From Actinomadura cremea (GTDB lineage: Bacteria > Actinomycetota > Actinomycetes > Streptosporangiales > Streptosporangiaceae): DNA of 64,000 nucleotides. Below are positions 7,698-15,525 of this stretch, piece by piece. The notes beneath the pieces are model-generated. The model made no database searches. It was not told the origin of the DNA and was given only the letters and a program-made list of their open reading frames with translations. The position numbers and the translations under genes are program-made. The stretch lies in assembly GCF_014648495.1 (NCBI RefSeq), contig NZ_BMRF01000002.1:558001-622000 (forward strand). Reading direction: 5' to 3'. The first letter of the stretch is position 1, and the number at the start of each line of letters is the position of its first letter.

Positions 7698-8515
7698 TCG
7701 AGCCGCAGGGGACCGGCGAGTTCGTCACCGCCGGGGGGCTCCGGCACCATCTGCTGCGGTACGGCGACGCGGGCGCCCCGCTCGTCATCGTCCCCGGCAT
7801 CACGAGCCCGGCGCTGACGGCGGAGTTCGTCGCCCTCGAACTGGCCCGCGACCACCGCGTGTACGTCCTGGACGTGCGCGGCCGGGGCAGGTCGGACGCA
7901 CCGCCCGCCGGGAACTACACGCTCCGCCACTACGCCGACGACCTCGCGGGCGTCGTCGGCGCGCTCGGGCTCGTCGACCCGATCGTCCTCGGGCACTCGA
8001 TGGGGGCCCGGATCGCCGCGGCGTGGCGGGTGCTGCACGGGGGCCGCGGCCCGCTCGTCCTGGCGGACCCGCCGCTGTCCGGGCCGGGGCGCGGCCCGTA
8101 CCCGACGAGCTGGGAGGCGTTCCGGACGCAGCTCGACGAGGCCCGGCGCGGCACCACCCCCGGCGAGATGCGGCGCTTCTACCCGAAGTGGCCGGAACGC
8201 GAGCTGCTGATCCGCGCGCAGGAGCTGCCGTCGTGCGACGAGACGGCCGTCCGCGAGACGCACGCGGGGTTCGAGACCGAGGACTTCCTCCCGTACTGGG
8301 AGCGGCTCGGACGTCCGGCGGTGCTGATCCGGGGCGGTGCGAGCCCCGTCGTGACCGACGCGGGCGCCGCCGAACTCCGCCGGACGAACCCCGGCGTCCC
8401 GGTCGTGGACGTGCCGGGCGCGGGCCACATGATCCCGTGGGACGAGTTCGACGGGTTCGTCGCGGCCGTCCGCTCCTTCCTGCAAGAGACCGAGGCGATG
8501 GGAGACCCACGATGA
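7694..8515 (+). CDS. nicD: N-formylmaleamate deformylase (alpha/beta hydrolase)
   Basis: 273-residue alpha/beta hydrolase. The nucleophile elbow is GHSMG with Ser102; Asp125 (VLADPPLSG) and His245 (VPGAGHMIPW) complete the triad, almost exactly the Ser101/Asp125/His245 arrangement known for Pseudomonas putida NicD. It hydrolyses N-formylmaleamate to formate and maleamate. The GTG start overlaps the nicE stop and the gene overlaps nicX by 4 bp. By sequence alone other C-C or ester hydrolases would be possible; residue positions and gene order make NicD by far the best reading. Confidence 0.87.
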   Translation: MIEPQGTGEFVTAGGLRHHLLRYGDAGAPLVIVPGITSPALTAEFVALELARDHRVYVLDVRGRGRSDAPPAGNYTLRHYADDLAGVVGALGLVDPIVLGHSMGARIAAAWRVLHGGRGPLVLADPPLSGPGRGPYPTSWEAFRTQLDEARRGTTPGEMRRFYPKWPERELLIRAQELPSCDETAVRETHAGFETEDFLPYWERLGRPAVLIRGGASPVVTDAGAAELRRTNPGVPVVDVPGAGHMIPWDEFDGFVAAVRSFLQETEAMGDPR

Positions 8516-9555
8516 TCGACCAGGTCGCGTTCACCGAACTGTGCCGCAGGCAGCTCGAACTGAGCGGCGTCCACGAGGGCGAGTCGGTGACCGTCCTCTC
8601 GCAGGGCGACGAGCGGATGAACTACGCCGACGCGTTCCTGAACGCGGCGCAGTCGCTCGGCGCGAAGGCGTACCACATGCGGCTGCCCGCGCCCGGGGCC
8701 GCCGGGGGCGCGTGGGCGGTCGGCGCCTCCGGCCTCGCGGGCAACCCGGAGGCCGTCGAGGCGCTGAAGCGCTCCGACATGCTCGTCGACCTGATCTTCC
8801 TGCTGTTCTCCGCGGAGCAGACGGCGATCCAGGGCGCCGGGACGCGCGTGCTGTCGGCCGTCGAGCCGCCCGAGCTGCTCGCCCGCCTGTTCCCGACCGA
8901 GGAGCTGCGCGAACGCGTCGAGGTCGGGCAGGAGCTGATGCGCCGGGCGGGCTCGCTCCGCTTCACGAACGCGCTCGGGACCGACGTCACGTACCGTCTC
9001 GGCCGCTACCCGGCGATCACCGAGTACGGGTACACCGACGAGCCCGGACGCTGGGACCACTGGCCGTCCGGCTTCGTGTTCACCGGCGGCGACGACGACG
9101 GAGTGGACGGGCGGATCGTGCTCGCGCCCGGCGACGTCCTCCTCCCGTTCAACACCTACGTGCAGAGCCCGGTGGAGATCACCGTCGAGAAGGGGTTCAT
9201 CACCGACATCCGGGGCGACCTGGACGCGCAGATGCTCCGCTCCTACATCGAGTCGTTCGACGATCCGCGCGGCTACGGCATGTCGCACGTCGGGTGGGGC
9301 CTCAACGAGAACGCGAAGTGGCACGGGCTGCTGCCCCCGGCCTTCCCAGGCGGCATGGGCATGGAACCCCGCGCCGTCTACGGCAACGTCATGTTCTCCA
9401 TCGGGCCCAACAACGAACTGGGCGGCCCCAACGACACGGCCTGCCACTTCGACATCCCCATGCGTGACTGCAGCCTCTTCCTGGACGACGAGCCGATCGT
9501 CCTGGACGGCGACGTCGTCGTGCCCGAGATGCGGCCGGCGTCCCGCCGGCGGTGA
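8512..9555 (+). CDS. nicX: 2,5-dihydroxypyridine 5,6-dioxygenase
   Basis: 347 residues (P. putida NicX is about 350). Fe(II)-dependent extradiol-type ring cleavage of 2,5-dihydroxypyridine to N-formylmaleamate, in the unusual leucine-aminopeptidase-like fold. The three metal ligands can be placed: His259 (MSHVGWGLN), His312 and Asp314 (ACHFDIPMRD), all shifted by six from the P. putida His265/His318/Asp320. The GGPNDTACHFDIPM block is highly characteristic. ATG 8512 overlaps the preceding stop (ATGA). This gene fixes the pathway as one passing through 2,5-dihydroxypyridine. Confidence 0.92.
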   Translation: MIDQVAFTELCRRQLELSGVHEGESVTVLSQGDERMNYADAFLNAAQSLGAKAYHMRLPAPGAAGGAWAVGASGLAGNPEAVEALKRSDMLVDLIFLLFSAEQTAIQGAGTRVLSAVEPPELLARLFPTEELRERVEVGQELMRRAGSLRFTNALGTDVTYRLGRYPAITEYGYTDEPGRWDHWPSGFVFTGGDDDGVDGRIVLAPGDVLLPFNTYVQSPVEITVEKGFITDIRGDLDAQMLRSYIESFDDPRGYGMSHVGWGLNENAKWHGLLPPAFPGGMGMEPRAVYGNVMFSIGPNNELGGPNDTACHFDIPMRDCSLFLDDEPIVLDGDVVVPEMRPASRRR

Positions 9556-9597
9556 CAGGCAGAACCGGACCGATCCGAACCTGGAAGGAAGCCGTCA

Positions 9598-10791
9598 ATG
9601 GCTCGTGAACTGCACACCACGGTCGCGATCGTGGGCGCCGGACCCGCCGGTCTCACGCTGGCGAACCTGCTGCAACGCCGTGGGGTCTCCTGCGTCGTCC
9701 TCGACAAGTTCAGCCCCGAAGCCATCCGCGGCCGCGCGCGCGCCGGACTGCTGGAGCACCGGACCGTCGAACTGATGGACAAGATGCAGCTGTCCGACCG
9801 GCTGCACAAGGAAGGGGCCGTCCACCACGGCTGCGAGTTCCGCGTGGAGGGCGAGAGCTTCTTCGCCGACTACTCCGCCATGTACGACAACAAACCGCAC
9901 TACGTCTTCCCCCAGCAGGAGGTGGTGTCGGACCTCCTGGACGGCTTCGAGGCCGGGGGCGGGACCGTCCTGTTCGAGACGACCGCCACCAAGGTCCTGC
10001 AATGGGAGGACGGCCCCCGCGTGGAGTGCGCGGACGGGACGGTCGTGCACGCCGAGTTCGTCGCCGGAGCCGACGGCCAGCACGGCGCCACCCGCGCGTG
10101 CGCGCCGTGGGAGCTGTTCGCGGAATACCGGATGCAGCACGAGTTCCGCTGGCTGACGCTGCTCGCCGAGGCGCCGCCGTCCTCGGAGTCGACGATCTAC
10201 GCCGTCCACCCCGCCGGGTTCGCCGGGCACCTGCTGCGCTCGGACACCGTCACCCGCTTCCACCTCCAGGTCCCCTTCGGCGACACCGTCGACGACTGGC
10301 CGGACGACCGCATCTGGCACGAGCTGCGCATCCGCCTCGCCCAGCCCGGCTGGACCCTCAACGAGGGCCCGGTCTCCAGCAAGAACATGCTGGAGATGCA
10401 GAGCAAGGTGTGCGAGCCGATGCGGCACGGACGCGTGTTCCTGCTCGGCGACGCCGCGCACATCATCACGCCGTCCGGCGGCAAGGGCATGAACCTGGCG
10501 ATGGCGGACGCCGCCGAACTCGACGCCGTCCTCGCCCGCTTCGCCGACTCCGGCGACGAGGCCGACCTGGACGTCTACTCCGCGCGGCGCCTCCCCGACA
10601 TCTGGAAGGCGCAGGAGTTCAGCCACGCGCTCATCCACATGATGCACACCTACGAGCCGGGCTCGCCCGACGCGGCGTTCCGGCAGAAGCTGCAGCGCTC
10701 CCGGCTGTGGCAGCTCGAGCACTCCACCGCGTACGCCCGCAACTTCGCCGAGAGCTACATCGGCCCGCCGCTGGGCTGGCCGTTCACCTGA
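9598..10791 (+). CDS. FAD-dependent aromatic hydroxylase of the 4-hydroxybenzoate 3-monooxygenase type
   Basis: 397 residues, the length of PobA (about 394). FAD/NADPH features: GxGxxG as VGAGPAGLTLANLL (residues 12-25), RGRARAGLLEHRTVELM (about 42-58, the PobA-type flavin/substrate loop), GADGQHGATR, and GDAAHIITPSGGKGMNLAMADA near 283 (shown here only as GDAAH to GMNLAMADA). Known NicC-type enzymes that make 2,5-dihydroxypyridine by decarboxylative hydroxylation belong to a different flavoprotein subgroup. In this operon the substrate could be 6-hydroxynicotinate, a para-hydroxy carboxylate resembling 4-hydroxybenzoate, or another hydroxypyridine. The gap from nicX is 42 bp with GGAAGGA upstream. 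Ordinary protocatechuate formation from 4-hydroxybenzoate is not excluded. Confidence 0.85.
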   Translation: MARELHTTVAIVGAGPAGLTLANLLQRRGVSCVVLDKFSPEAIRGRARAGLLEHRTVELMDKMQLSDRLHKEGAVHHGCEFRVEGESFFADYSAMYDNKPHYVFPQQEVVSDLLDGFEAGGGTVLFETTATKVLQWEDGPRVECADGTVVHAEFVAGADGQHGATRACAPWELFAEYRMQHEFRWLTLLAEAPPSSESTIYAVHPAGFAGHLLRSDTVTRFHLQVPFGDTVDDWPDDRIWHELRIRLAQPGWTLNEGPVSSKNMLEMQSKVCEPMRHGRVFLLGDAAHIITPSGGKGMNLAMADAAELDAVLARFADSGDEADLDVYSARRLPDIWKAQEFSHALIHMMHTYEPGSPDAAFRQKLQRSRLWQLEHSTAYARNFAESYIGPPLGWPFT

Positions 10792-10815
10792 CACCCCCGT
10801 GGGATCATGGGGGTG
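10792..10815 (+). terminator. Small stem-loop between the monooxygenase and GntR genes
   Basis: CACCCCC (10792-10798) pairs with GGGGGTG (10809-10815) across a 10-nt loop directly after the monooxygenase stop. With no T-run it is a weak terminator or attenuator; the GntR gene starts 24 bp later, so partial read-through is likely. Confidence 0.35.
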
Positions 10816-10838
10816 AGCCGAACCACCGAGGAGGTTCC

Positions 10839-11501
10839 GTGGGGTCGACCGGGTCGGGCCGCGACGAGACGCTGACCGACTTCGCCGCGGACGAGATCCG
10901 CAAGCGCATCGTGCTCGGCTGGCTGCCGCCCGGCACCAAGCTGCGCGTCGACCCGCTCGCCGCCGAACTCGACGTCAGCCGCGTCCCCGTCCGGGAGGCG
11001 TTCCGCGAACTGCTCGCCGAGGGCCTCGCCGAGGTCTACCCGCGGCGCGGCGCCGTCGTGTCGGACATCCGCCGTCACGACGTCGAGGACGGCTACCGCA
11101 TGCTCGAGGAGGTGGAGGTCATGGCGGCCGAACGCGTCGCCGCCACGGCCTCCGCCGAGACCGCCGAGCGCATGCGCCCCCACCTGCTGCGCCTCAAGGA
11201 GCTCGCCGCCGACCCCGACCCGCTCGAGCACCTCCTCGCGCACCGCGCGTTCCACTTCGAGGTGTTCGCCGCGCTCGGTCCCGGCATGCTCCGCCGCACC
11301 TCGCAGATGCTCTGGCACGCCTGCGAGCGCTACATCAACACGTCCGCCCGCGGCGACCGCCTGCGGCAGGCGTACCGGGAGCACGCCGAACTCGTCGGCT
11401 TCTTCGAGTCCGGCGACACCGTCGGGGCCGTCGCGATGACCCGGATGCACGTCGCGCACGGCTGCCAGGCCGCCCTCCGCGGCCTCGGCTTCGACGAGTG
11501 A
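10839..11501 (+). CDS. GntR family regulator, FadR/FCD subfamily
   Basis: 220 residues. N-terminal winged helix (about 12-80) with IVLGWLPPGTKLRVDPLAAEL and DVSRVPVREAFRELLAEGL, the GntR recognition pattern, followed by an all-helical FCD effector domain with metal-type Asp/His residues (HRAFHFEVFAALG; MTRMHVAHG). The GTG start has a strong GAGGAGG at 10828-10834. It ends the pyridine operon, so it most likely senses a pathway compound and represses the promoter near 6260. Pseudomonas nic clusters use a MarR protein (NicR), so this is a different control arrangement. Confidence 0.88.
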   Translation: MGSTGSGRDETLTDFAADEIRKRIVLGWLPPGTKLRVDPLAAELDVSRVPVREAFRELLAEGLAEVYPRRGAVVSDIRRHDVEDGYRMLEEVEVMAAERVAATASAETAERMRPHLLRLKELAADPDPLEHLLAHRAFHFEVFAALGPGMLRRTSQMLWHACERYINTSARGDRLRQAYREHAELVGFFESGDTVGAVAMTRMHVAHGCQAALRGLGFDE

Positions 11502-11508
11502 CCCGGGG

Positions 11509-12621
11509 CTAGCGCCCGAGGACGGTCAGCGCGCCGAGCGAGACGCCGCCCACCAGCAGCGTCGACAGGGCGCCGAGCGCGAGGCCGCGCCGTCCCGTCC
11601 GCAGCAGCCTCCCGACCCGCACGGACGACCCGAGCCCGAACATCGCCGCGGCCAGCAGCACCGTCGAGACGTCCGCCGCCCCCGCGAGGACGGCCCCCGG
11701 GACGACGTCCGCGCTGCGCAGGAGCATCGCCAGCAGGAACCCGACGACGAACAGCGGCACGATCGGCGGGCGCGACGCCCCCGCGTCCCCGGACCGCCGC
11801 TCCAGGGCGCCCATCCCCGCGACCATCGGCGCCAGCAGCACCACGCGGGTCAGCTTCACGATCACCGCCGTCCCCACGGCCGCCGCACCGGCCGGCGACG
11901 CCGCCGCCACGACCTGCGCGACCTCGTGCACGCTCAGCCCGGCCCACATCCCGAGCGTCCCGCCGTCCAGGCCGAACACCCGCGTGCCGAGGAACGGCAC
12001 GAGCACGATCGCCGCACTCCCGTAGATCGTCACGAGCGTGACGGCCGTCGCGACGTCCTCCCGGTCGCGCCGCGCGACGCCGGCCATCGCCACGATCGCC
12101 GACGCGCCGCAGATCGAGAACCCCGTCGCGACCATCAGCCCGAGCCCCCGCGACACCCCGAGCAGCCGCCCGAGCGCGATCGTCCCGGCGAACCCGGCCG
12201 CCACGGTGACGACCACGACCGCGAGCGTCCCCGGCCCCAGCCGCAGTACCTCGCCGAGGCTGAGCCGCAGCCCGAGGAGCACCACCCCGACCCTGAGGAA
12301 CCTCCGCGTGGCCCACTCCAGGCCGACCGACGTCGCCGCGGGCAATGCACCGCCCGCCAGGACCCCCAGCAGCACCGCCGCGGTCAGGGCGCTCAGCGCG
12401 GGCACGAACCCGTTGAGCACCATCGCCGCGCCCGCCCCCGCCACCGCGACCGAGACCCCCGGCCCGGCCGCGGCCCACCGCCCCCGGCCGCGCGCCGTGC
12501 GCCCGCGCCGGACGTCGCGGTCGGCGGGGCCGCGGTCGGCGTCGGCCGCGCCGGCGCCCGCGCCGCCGGCGCCCCTGGCCTCGGGATCTTCGGGTTCGGC
12601 GGCAGCGCGTACGGGATCCAT
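11509..12621 (-). CDS. YeiH-type putative sulfate exporter (UPF0324 family)
   Basis: 370 residues with about 10 membrane helices after a charged, Arg/Asp/Gly-rich N-terminus of about 60 residues. Family signatures are present: LRVGVVLLGLRLSLGEV, ATGFSICGASAIVAMAG (residues about 165-180), GLSVHEVAQVVAAASPAG and AVIVKLTRVVLLAP. YeiH proteins sit next to CysB-like LysR regulators, and here a LysR gene lies divergently 70 bp away. Sulfate, sulfite or another oxyanion is the usual guess for the substrate; not proven. The low-complexity N-terminus makes the exact start (ATG at 12621) uncertain. Confidence 0.8.
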   Translation of the reverse strand: MDPVRAAAEPEDPEARGAGGAGAGAADADRGPADRDVRRGRTARGRGRWAAAGPGVSVAVAGAGAAMVLNGFVPALSALTAAVLLGVLAGGALPAATSVGLEWATRRFLRVGVVLLGLRLSLGEVLRLGPGTLAVVVVTVAAGFAGTIALGRLLGVSRGLGLMVATGFSICGASAIVAMAGVARRDREDVATAVTLVTIYGSAAIVLVPFLGTRVFGLDGGTLGMWAGLSVHEVAQVVAAASPAGAAAVGTAVIVKLTRVVLLAPMVAGMGALERRSGDAGASRPPIVPLFVVGFLLAMLLRSADVVPGAVLAGAADVSTVLLAAAMFGLGSSVRVGRLLRTGRRGLALGALSTLLVGGVSLGALTVLGR

Positions 12622-12691
12622 GCGTTCAGCCTTCAGCCGTCCGGACGGTCCCGGTACCGGCCGGTTCGGTCTCACGTCATAGCCTGACGGC

Positions 12692-13603
12692 ATGACCGCG
12701 CCGCCCGACGTCGAATCGCTGCGGCTGCTCGTCCTGGTCGCCGAGGAGGGCAGCCTCACCGCCGCGGCCGCCGAGCTCCGCATCAGCCAGCCGTCCGCCA
12801 GCAAGCGGCTGTCCCGGCTCGAGCGGCGGCTCGGCCTCCGCCTCGTCGACCGCACCCGCCGCGGCTCCGCCCTCACCCCCGCCGGACGGCTCGTGACCGG
12901 ATGGGCCCGGCGCGTCCTGGACGACCTCACCGCGCTCACCGACGGCGCCGAGGCGCTCCGCCGGGAGCGCACGGGCCGCCTCACGGTCGCGGCCAGCCTC
13001 ACCGTCGCCGAACACCTCCTGCCCGCGTGGATCGGCGACCTCCGCCGCGACGACCCCGGCCTCCATGTCGGCATGCAGGTGACGAACTCGTCCCGCGTCT
13101 GCGAACTCGCGCGGCACGGCGACGTCGACATCGGCTTCATCGAGTCGCCCGGACGCCCGTCCGGCCTGCGCAGCCGCGCCGTCGCGGGCGACCGGCTGGT
13201 CCTCGTCGCGCCGCCCGGCCACCGCTGGACGCGCCGCGGCCGTCCCGTCCCGCCCGCCGAGGTGGCCGCCACCCCGCTGATCAGCAGGGAGGCCGGATCC
13301 GGCACCCGGCAGGCCGCCGCCCAGGCCATGGCCGCCGAGGACCTCGACCTCGCTCCGCCGCTGCTCGAACTCGGCTCCAGCACGGCCGTCCGCAACGCGG
13401 TGGTCGCGGGGGCCGGGCCCGCCCTGATCAGCGAACTCGTCGTCGGTCCCGACCTGGCCGCCGGGACCCTCGCCGAGATCCCCATCGAGGGCATGACGCT
13501 GGAACGTTCCCTGCGCGCCGTCTGGCGGACCGGCACCACCCCCACCGGCCCCGCCGCCGCCCTCCTCGCCCGCGCCGGCCGCCGCCCCTCCGCCCGGAGC
13601 TGA
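12692..13603 (+). CDS. LysR family transcriptional regulator
   Basis: 303 residues. Winged helix at about 8-65 (LRLLVLVAEEGSLTAAAAEL, then ISQPSASKRLSRLERRLG) and a two-lobed substrate-binding domain from about 90 (GRLTVAASLTVAEHLLPAW, GDVDIGFIES, LVLVAPPGHRW, GSGTRQAAAQAM). Divergent from the YeiH-like exporter with a 70-bp intergenic region containing the palindrome CCGGTACCGG. The pairing mirrors enterobacterial YeiE-YeiH, so it most likely controls that exporter; inferred from position. Confidence 0.9.
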   Translation: MTAPPDVESLRLLVLVAEEGSLTAAAAELRISQPSASKRLSRLERRLGLRLVDRTRRGSALTPAGRLVTGWARRVLDDLTALTDGAEALRRERTGRLTVAASLTVAEHLLPAWIGDLRRDDPGLHVGMQVTNSSRVCELARHGDVDIGFIESPGRPSGLRSRAVAGDRLVLVAPPGHRWTRRGRPVPPAEVAATPLISREAGSGTRQAAAQAMAAEDLDLAPPLLELGSSTAVRNAVVAGAGPALISELVVGPDLAAGTLAEIPIEGMTLERSLRAVWRTGTTPTGPAAALLARAGRRPSARS

Positions 13604-13942
13604 CCGCCGGCCGGACATGCCGGGATCGCGCCATGGCGTGCGACTGCGTCGCGGCGCCCGATGGCGACCCGGCCAGCGCTTGCGGGCGTGGCCGAGGTAG
13701 GTGACGACCGGAGGGCCGTCCGGGTCCAGGACGAACCCGGCCATCGACGCGACGCCGTCGTCGCCGATCTCGCCGCGCCGCCGGGCGAGCACGGTCCGGA
13801 CCAGGCCCGCGGCGCTCGCGGGCTTGAAACCGCAGACGTCCGCGGACCGCAGGCGTCCCATCCCGGACGTCCTCCCGATCAGCCGAGTTCCCTCAGGATA
13901 CCCACTGAGTTCCCTCAGGGAACTTCAGGTACCCTGCCGGGC
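13604..13942. other. 339-bp stretch with no confident gene; possible decayed minus-strand ORF
   Basis: The right end is the HxlR operator region (13885-13924). From an ATG at 13861 reading leftwards the first about 65 codons look protein-like (MGRLRSADVCGFKPASAAG, then VASMAGFVLDPDGPP, VVTYLGHARKRW), but the frame then becomes Arg/Pro-rich and runs on antisense through the LysR gene without a sensible end. It may be a small gene that lost its 3' end, or chance. I could not assign a family. Confidence 0.3.
13885..13924. promoter_or_regulatory. HxlR operator: 13-bp direct repeats and a 17-bp palindrome
   Basis: GAGTTCCCTCAGG occurs twice (13885-13897 and 13907-13919), start to start 22 bp, about two helical turns. 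The second copy is part of a perfect inverted repeat AGTTCCC-TCA-GGGAACT (13908-13924). The elements end 18 bp before the HxlR start at 13943. This is what autoregulation by a dimeric winged-helix protein would look like. Confidence 0.65.
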
Positions 13943-14470
13943 ATGACCCGCACCCCGCTGTCCGACGCGGCCTGCTCGATCGCCCGCGCGACCGACCTGT
14001 TCGGGGACGCCTGGACGGCGCTGATCATGCGCGACGTCCTGGCCGGGATCACCCGGTTCGACGACCTCGCCCGCGATCTCGGCATCTCCCGCAAGGTCCT
14101 CGCCGCGCGGCTCGCGCGCCTCGTGGAGGAGGACGTCCTCACCCGCGAGCCGTACCGGGAGCACCCGCCGCGCGTGCACTACCGGCCGACCGACAAGGGC
14201 AGGGAGCTCTATCCGGTCCTGCTCGCGCTGATGAACTGGGGCGACCGCTGGTACGCGGGCGAGGCGGGCCCGCCCGCGCGCGTCCACCACCGCGACTGCG
14301 GGCACGACACCACGCCCGTCCTGACGTGCGCCCGCTGCGGGGGGCCGCTCACGGTGGACAACACCGACCAGCGCCCCGGCCCCGGCGGCCGCGTCGGCCC
14401 GGCCACCCGGCTCCTCGGTCCGCTCCTGCTGGCCCGCGAGAGCGAGCGGGAGCGTCCGCCCTCGGACTGA
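13943..14470 (+). CDS. HxlR family transcriptional regulator
   Basis: 175 residues with a winged-helix HxlR domain at about 8-105: CSIARATDLFGDAWTALIMR (first Cys as in redox-sensing members), LARDLGISRKVLAARLARLV, HPPRVHYRPTDKGRELYPVL. The C-terminal about 70 residues add a likely zinc site (HHRDCGHD and CARCGG), which HxlR proteins with this extension often carry. Aldehyde, quinone or redox sensing is typical of the family. No target gene is adjacent on the minus strand except possible debris at 13604-13861, so it may act on itself or on DedA downstream. Confidence 0.88.
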   Translation: MTRTPLSDAACSIARATDLFGDAWTALIMRDVLAGITRFDDLARDLGISRKVLAARLARLVEEDVLTREPYREHPPRVHYRPTDKGRELYPVLLALMNWGDRWYAGEAGPPARVHHRDCGHDTTPVLTCARCGGPLTVDNTDQRPGPGGRVGPATRLLGPLLLARESERERPPSD

Positions 14471-14584
14471 CCCGCGGCCCCGGCCACCCGTCTTTAGTCG
14501 GGAATCGCGCAGGTGAATCAGCCTTGAGACCGAGGCCGAACATCATCATCGCGGTGGATTCGGACAAGCCGGGCTTCGCGGACG

Positions 14585-15415
14585 ATGGGGAGAATGGAGT
14601 GGGTCACTGAGGGGGTTCGGGGGCTGAGCGACCTGCCCTTCCCATTGCTTCTGGCGGTGGCGGGGCTGCTGGCGTTCGCCGAGTCCGGCCTGGGCGTCGG
14701 GTCGGTCGTCCCCGGCGAGACGGCGGTCGTGATCCTCGGTGCCGCGGCCGCCGATCCGGTCCGCTACCCGGTGATGCTCGTCGTCGTCGCGCTGGGCGTG
14801 ACCGCGGGCGATCACGTCGGGTACTGGCTGGGACGCACGAACGGCGAGCGGATGCGGGAGACCCGCGCGGTGCGCCGGCTCGGCGTCCGGCACTGGGACC
14901 GCGCCACCGGGGCCCTGCGCCGGTACGGCGCGGCGGCCGTGTTCGTCACGCGGCTCGTCCCGGTCGTGCGGACGCTGACGCCCGCCGCGGCCGGGGTCGC
15001 GAACGTCCCGTACCGCCGCTTCCTCCTCGCCTCCCTCGCCGGCTCGCTGCTCTGGTCGGCGGTGTTCGTCAGCCTCGGCGCGTTCGCGGGCGCCTCCGCG
15101 TCCCGGCTGGAGCAGCTCTTCGGCTGGGGCGCCTGGATCCTGTTCGGCCTCGTGACGGCCGCGGTCGCCGCGGTGCTCGTCGTCCGCCGCCGCCGCGCCC
15201 GTCCCGACCGCGACGGGGAGGCGGAGCCGGACGAGCGCCCGGCCGAGAGCGCGGACGAGCGCCCGGACGAGAGCGCGGCCGAGCATCTGGCCGGAGACGA
15301 CGTGCGGGGAGCGCTGGTCACGACGCCGGGCGGGGAGCAGGACGCGATCACCGGCGCCCCGCGATCCGGCCGCCGCCCCCAGGGGAGGCTTCCGCCGGGC
15401 GGGGCCTCCGGGTGA
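14585..15415 (+). CDS. DedA family membrane protein
   Basis: About 276 residues. DedA (SNARE-associated/VTT) signatures: FAESGLGVGSVVPGETAVV (residues about 28-46), GDHVGYWLGR and VTRLVPVVRTLTPAAAGVAN with the conserved Arg that matters for DedA lipid-scramblase-like activity. Four to five membrane segments end near 200. The last about 75 residues are a hydrophilic tail with an Asp-Glu-Arg-Pro/Ser-Ala repeat (DERPAESADERPDESAAE). Probably involved in undecaprenyl-phosphate or phospholipid recycling; known from the family, not specific evidence here. ATG 14594 is an alternative start. Confidence 0.87.
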   Translation: MGRMEWVTEGVRGLSDLPFPLLLAVAGLLAFAESGLGVGSVVPGETAVVILGAAAADPVRYPVMLVVVALGVTAGDHVGYWLGRTNGERMRETRAVRRLGVRHWDRATGALRRYGAAAVFVTRLVPVVRTLTPAAAGVANVPYRRFLLASLAGSLLWSAVFVSLGAFAGASASRLEQLFGWGAWILFGLVTAAVAAVLVVRRRRARPDRDGEAEPDERPAESADERPDESAAEHLAGDDVRGALVTTPGGEQDAITGAPRSGRRPQGRLPPGGASG

Positions 15416-15525
15416 CATGTGCGTGTCCCGCGGGTGCGTCTGTGCGGGCCGGTCGGCCATAGAGCCGTCGCGAACGCGCAGCGTAGCTTCTCCGTTGCAC
15501 GTGGTGACGCGACGGGAGGCGACCG

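Noticed and set aside
9598-10791. Calling the FAD monooxygenase NicC outright
   Set aside because: Motifs and length follow PobA rather than the NicC/salicylate-hydroxylase subgroup; only the neighbours suggest a pyridine substrate.
12677-13861. Long minus-strand frame antisense to the LysR gene
   Set aside because: Only the first about 65 codons look protein-like; the rest is the antisense shadow of LysR. I kept the short part as a tentative note only.
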